Source of the DNA: an uncultured bacterium
GTDB taxonomy: Bacteria; Bacteroidota; Bacteroidia; Bacteroidales; Bacteroidaceae
Length of the DNA stretch: 64,000 nt
Direction of reading: 5' to 3'
Assembly (NCBI GenBank): GCA_946188155.1
Contig: CAMHUC010000009.1
Coordinates: 1 to 64,000 of the forward strand
How positions within the stretch are numbered: the stretch's first letter is position 1; every line of letters starts with the position of its first letter. Below the pieces are notes generated by a model that searched no databases, was not told where the DNA came from, and saw nothing but the letters and a program-made list of their open reading frames with translations. Below, one piece after another: positions 57,988-64,000 of the stretch. Position numbers and translations under genes: made by a program.

Positions 57988-58746
57988 ATGAAGAAGATTA
58001 TCACGACAATATTCGCTTTCCTGCTCATGTGGCTTTCGCCCGCCAACAGTGTGGCCGAAACGCCGGGGGGACTACAGTTGAAGGCACGGGCCGGTTGGAG
58101 CATCGGCGGCACAGCCCCCTTGGGAGTGCCCGCCACCATCCGCAGTATCGACGCATTCAGGCTGACGCCATCGTTCATGGTGGGTGCCGACGTAGGGTTG
58201 CCGCTGAGCGACAGATGGGGCCTGCTGACGGGCCTCCACTTCGAGAACAAGGGCATGAACGTAGACGTGACTGCCAAGGCCTACCACATGGAGGTGCGCA
58301 AGGGCGACAGCATGCTCGAAGGCCTGTTCACCGGTAAGGTGCATCAGGAGTCGGCTATGTGGATGTTCACGCTGCCCGTCTGTGCCACCCTACAGGTGAG
58401 CGACCGCCTGCTGCTGAAGGCAGGCCCCTACTTCTCGCTGCTCACCAGTCGCAAGTTCGAGGGCATCGCCTCCGACGGCTATCTGCGCCAGGGCACTCCC
58501 ACGGGTCCCAAGATTCTGATGGGCGACCGCGAAGGCGAATGGGCCACCTTCGACCTGGCCGACGATATGCGCCGCTTCCAGACAGGCATCACCATTGGCC
58601 TCGACTGGCAGTTCTACCGCTCGCTGGGCCTCTCCGCCGACCTCAACTGGGGTCTGAACGGCATCTTCCCCAAGGATTACAAGACCGTTGAGCAGACGCT
58701 CTACCCCATCTACGGCACCGTCAGCCTGTTCTATCGGCTAAGGTAA
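57988..58746 (+). CDS. PorT-like outer membrane beta-barrel protein
   Basis: 252 residues from MKKIITTIFAFLLMWLSPAN (signal peptide), with an AAGGAGG Shine-Dalgarno sequence 9 bases upstream. Barrel strands such as RWGLLTGLHFENKGMNVDVT and a final aromatic-rich strand (PIYGTVSLFYRLR) fit the outer membrane protein beta-barrel (PorT-like) family common in Bacteroidetes. It follows the PCMD lipoprotein by 19 bp in the same operon. An upstream ATG (57949) overlaps the preceding gene and is rejected. Confidence 0.8.
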   Translation: MKKIITTIFAFLLMWLSPANSVAETPGGLQLKARAGWSIGGTAPLGVPATIRSIDAFRLTPSFMVGADVGLPLSDRWGLLTGLHFENKGMNVDVTAKAYHMEVRKGDSMLEGLFTGKVHQESAMWMFTLPVCATLQVSDRLLLKAGPYFSLLTSRKFEGIASDGYLRQGTPTGPKILMGDREGEWATFDLADDMRRFQTGITIGLDWQFYRSLGLSADLNWGLNGIFPKDYKTVEQTLYPIYGTVSLFYRLR

Positions 58747-58770
58747 CAAAACGGAAAATTCCGACATTAT

Positions 58771-58887
58771 GTCTATTATGTACAATAGCCGATAAACTTT
58801 GTTAAATTAGCGGTACACCTTAATATAATATAAGGGACTTTTTCGTAACTTTGCACCCCGAAAACCGAACGCAGGATGTTTTCGGGG
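58771..58887 (+). promoter_or_regulatory. Promoter and 5'-UTR hairpin of the RND efflux operon
   Basis: The -7 box TAACTTTG is at 58846-58853. Right after it CCCCGAAAAC (58856-58865) and GTTTTCGGGG (58878-58887) make a perfect 10-bp stem with a 12-nt loop, at the very 5' end of the expected mRNA. Upstream, CTATTATGTACAATAG is a near-palindrome that could be an operator. Confidence 0.5.
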
Positions 58888-58928
58888 TACAAAGTTTTAG
58901 TGAGTTTAAACTAGTTTAAAGGATAAGT

Positions 58929-60116
58929 ATGAAAAAGAACAAGATTTTGATGTTCGCCGCTGCCACGTTGCTTCTGGCTTCGTGTGGTGGAGGTGGTGGT
59001 CGCCCTAATTTTGGCGACAATGAGTATCCGGTAGTGACCGTCGGCACGACGAGCACACAGATGCAGACAACCTATCCCGCCACCATCAAGGGTGTGCAGG
59101 ATGTACAGATCTCGCCGAAGGTGTCGGGATTCATCACCCAGATTAATGTGAAGGAAGGTCAGACGGTTGGTGCCGGGCAGGTGCTCTTCGTGATTGACAA
59201 TGTGACCTATCAGGCCCAGGTCCGCCAGGCTCAGGCTACGGTGAACACCGCCAAGGCAGCCTGCAACACTGCCAAGCTATCGTATGAGAACTCGCAGAAG
59301 CTCCGTGAGGGTAACGTGATTGGCGACTTCGAGCTGCAGTCGGCCACCAACCAGTATGAGCAGGCCAAGGCCAGTCTGGCTCAGGCAGAAGCTGCGCTGG
59401 CATCAGCCAAGGAGATGCTGAGCTTCTGCTACGTGAAGAGTCCTGCGGCAGGTGTGGTGGGCACGCTGCCCTACAAGGTGGGTACGCTGGTGAGTGCCCA
59501 GAACGTGCTGACCACCGTGTCGAACAACTCGTCGATGGAGGTATACTTCTCGCTGACGGAGAAGGACGCCCTGGCCATGTCGAAGGATGCCGGCGGGCAG
59601 AACGCCGCCATCAGTGCCATGCCCAGCGTGAAACTGCAACTGGCCGACGGCACCGTCTACGGCCACGAGGGTAAGGTGACGAAGATGAGCGGTGTGATTG
59701 ACGGTGCCACGGGCAGCGTCCAGCTGATAGCCCTCTTCCCCAACCCCGAGAAGATGCTCAAGAGTGGTGGCTCGGGTGCCATCATCATCCCCAAGAGCAA
59801 CTCCTCGTCGATTGTCATTCCCCAGGCTTGCGTCTCTGAGGTGCAGAACAAGAAGTTCGTCTACACCCTCGGCGAGGGTAATAAGGTGAAGTACACCGAG
59901 ATCAAGACCGACCCGCAGACCGACGGCAACAACTACATCGTGACCGACGGCCTGAAGGTGGGCGACAAGTATATCACCAACGGCATCACCAAACTGAAGG
60001 ACGGTATGGAGATTGTGCCCATCACGCCTGAGAAGTATGAGCAGAAGATCAAGGATCAGGCCAAGGAGATGTCGGCCGGCGAGATTGTGGATGCCGTGCA
60101 GAAGGCTACGAAGTAA
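58929..60116 (+). CDS. RND efflux periplasmic adaptor (MFP) lipoprotein
   Basis: 395 residues. The lipobox is LLLASCGGGGGRP. The order barrel-sandwich half, alpha-hairpin and second half is visible: SPKVSGFITQINVKEGQTVG, the coiled hairpin (QAQATVNTAKAACNTAKLSY to AEAALASAKEML), then SPAAGVVGTLPYKVGTLVSA. It links the inner membrane RND pump to an outer membrane channel. No TolC-type gene is in the window; it may have been separated by the GxxExxY insertion at the end. Confidence 0.93.
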   Translation: MKKNKILMFAAATLLLASCGGGGGRPNFGDNEYPVVTVGTTSTQMQTTYPATIKGVQDVQISPKVSGFITQINVKEGQTVGAGQVLFVIDNVTYQAQVRQAQATVNTAKAACNTAKLSYENSQKLREGNVIGDFELQSATNQYEQAKASLAQAEAALASAKEMLSFCYVKSPAAGVVGTLPYKVGTLVSAQNVLTTVSNNSSMEVYFSLTEKDALAMSKDAGGQNAAISAMPSVKLQLADGTVYGHEGKVTKMSGVIDGATGSVQLIALFPNPEKMLKSGGSGAIIIPKSNSSSIVIPQACVSEVQNKKFVYTLGEGNKVKYTEIKTDPQTDGNNYIVTDGLKVGDKYITNGITKLKDGMEIVPITPEKYEQKIKDQAKEMSAGEIVDAVQKATK

Positions 60117-60174
60117 GAAGTAGTTAGAAGTAGTTAGAAGTAGTTAGAAGAAGTTAGAAGTAGATAGAAGTAGA
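60117..60174. repeat. Short tandem array, decamer AGTAGTTAGA
   Basis: Six 10-bp units (AGTAGTTAGA, AGAAGTTAGA, AGTAGATAGA) fill the whole spacer between adaptor and pump genes and include the bases just before the pump ATG. Confidence 0.85.
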
Positions 60175-60175
60175 T

Positions 60176-63100
60176 ATGACATTTACAACCTTTATCAAAC
60201 GCCCGGTACTCTCGACGGTGATCTCCATCGCCATCGTGCTGCTGGGATTTATCGGTCTGGCATCGCTGCCTATCGAGCAGTACCCGGACATCGCGCCGCC
60301 AACGGTGGTGGTCTACACCAGCTATCCTGGTGCTGATGCCGAGACCGTGAAGAACTCCGTCATCGTGCCGCTCGAAGAGTCGATCAACGGTGTGGAGGGT
60401 ATGGACTATATCAGCTCTACGGCATCCTCCGGGTCGGCACAGATACAGGTGCTCTTCCGCCAGGGAATGAATGCCGATATGTGTGCGGTGAACGTGCAGA
60501 ACCGCGTCTCGCAGGCCCTGGCCCTGCTGCCGGCCGAGGTGACGCAAATCGGTGTGACGGTAATGAAACGCCAGACATCGCAGGTGCTGATGTTCACCCT
60601 GACCAGTGACGGTCGCTACGACGACGAGTTCCTGACGAACTACAACAACATCAACATCATCCCGGCCATCAAGCGTATTCAGGGTGTGGGCGACGTGCAG
60701 AGCCCCGGTCTGAAGACCTACTCGATGCGTATCTGGCTGAAGCCCGACGTGATGAAGCAGTACAACCTGATGCCGAGCGACATCACGGGCGTGCTCGCCG
60801 AGCAGAACATCGAGGCAGCACCGGGTTCGTTCGGACAGGAGTCGAATGTGGCCTACGAGTACGCCATGCGCTACACGGGTCGCCTGAAGACACCCGAGGA
60901 GTTCGGCAACATCATCATCTCCAGCGACCGCAACGGCCAGACGCTGAAGCTGAAGGACGTGGCCAAGATCGAGCTTGGCGGACAGCAGTACTCGGTGTCG
61001 ATGAAGAACAACAACATCCCATCGGTGATGGGTATGGTGCAGCAGATTGCAGGCTCCAACGCCAACGAGATTGCCAAGCAGGTGAAGGCCGAGCTGGAGG
61101 AACAGGCCAAGCTGTTCCCTCCGGGCATGACCTACAAGATCAACTACGACGTGACGGAGTTCCTCTACGCCTCTATCGAGGAGGTGGTGTTCACGCTCGT
61201 ATTCACGCTGATCCTGGTGTTCATCGTGATCTATATTTTCCTGCAGGACTGGCGCTCGACGATGATTCCGCTCATTGCCGTGCCTGTGTCACTGGTGGGT
61301 ACATTCTTCTTCCTCGAGGCATTCGGCTTCTCCATCAACCTGCTGGTGCTCTCGGCACTGCTGCTGGCCATCGCCATTGTGGTGGATGATGCCATCGTGG
61401 TGGTGGAGGCCGTCCACGCGAAGCTCGACCAGGGCTATAAGTCGACGCTGACGGCCTCTATCGACGCCATGAACGAAATTTCGGGTGCCATCATCTCGAT
61501 TACGCTCGTGATGGCATCGGTGTTCATCCCCGTGTCGTTCATGGGTGGCGTGACGGGTACGTTCTACCGTGAGTTCGGTGTGACGATGGCCGTGGCCATC
61601 TTCATCTCGGCCCTGAACGCCCTGACACTGTCGCCGGCACTCTGTGCCATCTTCCTGAAGCCCCACGATGGTGAGGGCCACAAGAAGATGTCGCGCATCG
61701 ACCGCTTCCACGCAGCCTTCAACACCGCCTTCACCACCACTACCAACAAGTATAAGAACATCGTTGAGAAGCTGGTGCGCAAGCCGGTGGCCATCGGCAT
61801 CGCTGCCGTGGTTGGTATCGCCGCACTGGTTGCTACGATGGCTACCACGAAGACCGGCCTGGTGCCCGATGAGGACACGGGTACCGTGTTCTGTACCATC
61901 TCCATGCCACCCGCTACGTCAGTGGCACGCACGCGCCAGATCATCGACGAGGTGGATGCCATCCTCGCTGCCGACCCCGCCATCCAGAGCCGTGAGCAGA
62001 TTCAGGGTTACAACTTCATCGCCGGTGCTGGTTCCGACCAGGCCACGTTCATCATCAAGCTCAAGCCCTTTGCCGAGCGACAGAAGGGATTCTGGTGGAA
62101 GCTCAGCGGACTGTGGCAGGGCGACGGCATCTACCGTTTCTTCTTGAACCCGTGGGAGCGCGACGGCGTGCTGGCACAGATCTACCTCAAGACGGCCCAC
62201 ATCAAGGATGCACAGATCCTGGCCTTCGGACCGCCAATGATTCCCGGCTTCTCGGCCAACTCAGGTATCTCGCTGGTGATGCAGGACCGTACGGGTGGTA
62301 ATCTGACACGTTTCTTCGACATCGTGCAGGACTATCTGGCCGAGCTCAACAAGCGCCCGGAGATCCAGATGGCACAGACGTCATACAACCCGAACTATCC
62401 GCAGTACATGATCTCGGTGGATGTGGCCAAGTGTAAGCAGGCCGGCATCTCGCCCCGCGTGGTGCTCACTACCCTTCAGGGATACTATGGCGGACTCTAC
62501 GCCTCGAACTTCAACGCCTACGGTAAGCTCTACCGCGTGATGGTGCAGGGCTCGCCCGAGACCCGCATGACGGAGGAGTCGCTTAATAATATATATGTAC
62601 GCACGTCGGCAGGCATGTCGCCCGTGAAGGAGTTCTGCAATATGAAGCGCGTCTATGGCCCGTCGAACATCAACCGTTTCAACCTGTTCACCTCCATCAA
62701 CGTGACGGCAACCGTGGCCAACGGCTACTCGTCGGGTGAGGCCATCAAGGCTGTGGAGGAGGTGGCAGCACAGATACTGCCCACCGGCTACACCTACGAC
62801 TACTCGGGTCTGACGCGACAGGAGGCACAGTCGAGCAACTCTACTGCGCTCATCTTCCTGCTCTGCTTCATCTTCATCTACCTCATCCTCTCGGCACAGT
62901 ACGAGTCGTATATCCTGCCGCTCTCGGTAGTGCTCTCCGTACCTTTCGGACTGGCAGGAGCATTCCTGTTCACGCAGCTCTTCGGCCACTCCAACGATAT
63001 CTACATGCAGATTTCGCTGATCATGCTGATTGGTCTGCTGGCCAAGAACGCCATCCTGATTGTGCAGTTCGCCCTGGAGCGCCGCGAGACGGGTATGGCC

Positions 63101-63433
63101 ATCTCCTGGTCGGCCGTGCTGGGTGCTGCAGCCCGTCTGCGACCCATCCTGATGACCTCGCTGGCCATGGTCATCGGTCTGCTGCCGATGATGTTCGCCT
63201 CCGGTGTGGGCAAGAACGGTAACCAGACGCTGGGCGCTGCTGCCGTGGGCGGTATGCTTGTGGGTACGCTCATCCAGATCTTCGTGGTGCCCGCCCTGTT
63301 CGTCATCTTCCAGTCGCTACAGGAGAAGCTGCGCCCGATGAAGTTCGACGACGAGGAGAATCCCGAGGCTGCTGCCGAGCTGGCACAGTATGCACATGGT
63401 AAACAGCAAGTGGACTATGAGCTGGAGAAATGA
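60176..63433 (+). CDS. RND multidrug efflux pump (HAE1 family)
   Basis: 1085 residues. It begins TFIKRPVLSTVISIAIVLLG with the conserved LPIEQYPDIAPPTVVV; proton-relay helix VVDDAIVVVEAVHAKLD; second half with RPILMTSLAMVIGLLPMMFA and GTLIQIFVVPALFV. It is a proton-driven inner membrane pump for drugs, bile acids or dyes with the adaptor upstream; substrate specificity is not readable. An insert of about 40 residues (FWWKLSGLWQGDGIYRFFLN) in the periplasmic part is common in Bacteroidetes homologues as I recall. Confidence 0.95.
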   Translation: MTFTTFIKRPVLSTVISIAIVLLGFIGLASLPIEQYPDIAPPTVVVYTSYPGADAETVKNSVIVPLEESINGVEGMDYISSTASSGSAQIQVLFRQGMNADMCAVNVQNRVSQALALLPAEVTQIGVTVMKRQTSQVLMFTLTSDGRYDDEFLTNYNNINIIPAIKRIQGVGDVQSPGLKTYSMRIWLKPDVMKQYNLMPSDITGVLAEQNIEAAPGSFGQESNVAYEYAMRYTGRLKTPEEFGNIIISSDRNGQTLKLKDVAKIELGGQQYSVSMKNNNIPSVMGMVQQIAGSNANEIAKQVKAELEEQAKLFPPGMTYKINYDVTEFLYASIEEVVFTLVFTLILVFIVIYIFLQDWRSTMIPLIAVPVSLVGTFFFLEAFGFSINLLVLSALLLAIAIVVDDAIVVVEAVHAKLDQGYKSTLTASIDAMNEISGAIISITLVMASVFIPVSFMGGVTGTFYREFGVTMAVAIFISALNALTLSPALCAIFLKPHDGEGHKKMSRIDRFHAAFNTAFTTTTNKYKNIVEKLVRKPVAIGIAAVVGIAALVATMATTKTGLVPDEDTGTVFCTISMPPATSVARTRQIIDEVDAILAADPAIQSREQIQGYNFIAGAGSDQATFIIKLKPFAERQKGFWWKLSGLWQGDGIYRFFLNPWERDGVLAQIYLKTAHIKDAQILAFGPPMIPGFSANSGISLVMQDRTGGNLTRFFDIVQDYLAELNKRPEIQMAQTSYNPNYPQYMISVDVAKCKQAGISPRVVLTTLQGYYGGLYASNFNAYGKLYRVMVQGSPETRMTEESLNNIYVRTSAGMSPVKEFCNMKRVYGPSNINRFNLFTSINVTATVANGYSSGEAIKAVEEVAAQILPTGYTYDYSGLTRQEAQSSNSTALIFLLCFIFIYLILSAQYESYILPLSVVLSVPFGLAGAFLFTQLFGHSNDIYMQISLIMLIGLLAKNAILIVQFALERRETGMAISWSAVLGAAARLRPILMTSLAMVIGLLPMMFASGVGKNGNQTLGAAAVGGMLVGTLIQIFVVPALFVIFQSLQEKLRPMKFDDEENPEAAAELAQYAHGKQQVDYELEK

Positions 63434-63435
63434 CT

Positions 63436-63483
63436 ATAGTTAAAGACTATAGACTGTAGATTATAGACTATAGATTATAGATG
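63436..63483. repeat. Left array of GxxExxY cassette 3 (GACTATA/GATTATA heptamers)
   Basis: Units AGACTAT, AGACTGT, AGATTAT, AGACTAT, AGATTAT lie between the pump gene and the GxxExxY gene. They are inverted relative to 63912-64000. Confidence 0.8.
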
Positions 63484-63521
63484 TAAGGAAATGATTTGTT
63501 TGAAGAAAATGAAATACTGAT

Positions 63522-63911
63522 ATGGATACGAAGGAATTGATAGACTTGATAGCAGATTGTGCAAAGCAGGTAAGAGGTCAACTCACCCCGGGCTTTGAGG
63601 AAAAAGTTTACAAGAACGCTATGTTCATTGAACTGCGCGATGCCGGAGTCAGTGTTGAGGCCGAAGTACCCTTCAAAGTGTATTATAAGAATCACATTGT
63701 GGGTGACTATCGAGCAGACATGATTGCCAACAGGTGCGTGGTTATCGAACTCAAGGCTGTCAATGCCCTTCTTCCCATCCATGAGGTACAGCTGGTGAAC
63801 TATCTCACAGCCACAGGCATCGACGATGGTATGCTCATCAATTTTGGTGCCGAGCGTCTGGAGATCCGTCACCGCAATCGTCTCTACAAGCAGAAGCTGT
63901 CGAATAAATAG
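63522..63911 (+). CDS. GxxExxY family PD-(D/E)XK nuclease-like protein (copy 3)
   Basis: 129 residues. The signature GFEEKVY matches GxxExxY exactly; the nuclease-like core is RADMIANRCVVIELKAVN, followed by HEVQLVNYLTATG. It looks intact. Its stop codon directly abuts the right array, like copies 1 and 2, and inverted arrays lie on both sides. It follows the RND pump where an outer membrane channel gene might be expected, so it may have inserted into the efflux operon. Confidence 0.88.
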   Translation: MDTKELIDLIADCAKQVRGQLTPGFEEKVYKNAMFIELRDAGVSVEAEVPFKVYYKNHIVGDYRADMIANRCVVIELKAVNALLPIHEVQLVNYLTATGIDDGMLINFGAERLEIRHRNRLYKQKLSNK

Positions 63912-64000
63912 TCTAAAGGTCTAAAGTCTATAGTCTATAGTCTATAGTCTAAAGTCTATAGTCTAAAGTCTAAAGTCTATAGTCTAAAGTCAATCGCCTA
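63912..64000. repeat. Right array of GxxExxY cassette 3 (GTCTAAA/GTCTATA heptamers)
   Basis: About twelve heptamers GTCTAAA or GTCTATA run to the window edge. They are the reverse complement of the left array's unit (TATAGAC/TTTAGAC). Confidence 0.85.

Overview
The window looks like a chromosome segment of a Bacteroidales bacterium, most likely Prevotella or a close relative. Pointers to this are the many Bacteroidetes-type -7 boxes (TAnnTTTG) a short way upstream of genes, weak or absent Shine-Dalgarno sites, a BspA-type leucine-rich surface protein, secreted proteins with C-terminal sorting-like tails, surface lipoprotein signals, and methylmalonyl-CoA mutase together with sodium-pump decarboxylase subunits (succinate to propionate). 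No rRNA, tRNA or CRISPR array was seen.

Layout. 1-770: start of ffh (cut by the window edge). 771-1700: non-coding, with a nested palindrome and a 22-codon remnant of a type I methylase. 1755-7081 (minus): acyl-CoA ligase with its XRE-cupin regulator, queH, a TerB/DnaJ protein, a small GlsB-like membrane protein and an inositol-phosphatase-family enzyme. 7149-12782 (minus): an aromatic amino acid operon (pheA, aminotransferase, DAHP synthase-chorismate mutase, tyrA, EamA exporter) preceded by a Phe/Tyr-rich leader peptide and a terminator/antiterminator pair, i.e. a classical attenuator. 12811-16544 (minus): double-domain esterase, HD hydrolase, AAA/PD-(D/E)XK protein. 16736-18697: a copper-type P-ATPase lacking its nucleotide-binding domain. 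18712-22637 (minus): two overlapping secreted protease genes. 22711-25030: two transposase remnants and an AAA protein between direct repeats. 25226-29768 (minus): mutB and mutA, split by an inserted GxxExxY cassette. 29974-35900: AspT-type transporter, OadG fused to a lamin-tail domain, biotin carrier, OadB, then an RsbW/STAS/LuxR set. 36001-46667: a hemerythrin-LuxR regulator facing a seven-gene heme/iron-type envelope cluster (two barrels, imelysin lipoprotein, di-heme oxidoreductase, cytochrome lipoprotein, Rid protein, CcsBA). 46756-51137: Rpn nuclease, BspA protein with a 42-aa ORF, MntA/HepT toxin-antitoxin. 51625-58746: CCA-adding-type enzyme, GH89 alpha-N-acetylglucosaminidase, HGSNAT-like membrane protein, PCMD lipoprotein and a barrel. 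58929-63911: RND efflux adaptor and pump, then a third GxxExxY gene.

The most unusual signal is window-wide. About thirty arrays of short degenerate tandem repeats (units mostly 7-10 bp, often two alternating variants) sit in spacers between co-directional genes and also, in frame, inside coding sequences (EamA, CopA, CcsBA, CCA enzyme, GH89, HGSNAT-like). Unit sequence differs from locus to locus. Each of the three GxxExxY genes (PD-(D/E)XK nuclease-like) is flanked by such arrays in inverted orientation, in one case a perfect 33-bp terminal inverted repeat that supplies the gene's own start codon. I propose that GxxExxY genes and these arrays form one mobile or array-generating system, with gene-less hairpins and single arms as its footprints; this is inference from the sequence.

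Limits: no database search, alignment or folding program was run. Product names rest on motifs and recalled family features; residue positions are counted by eye.
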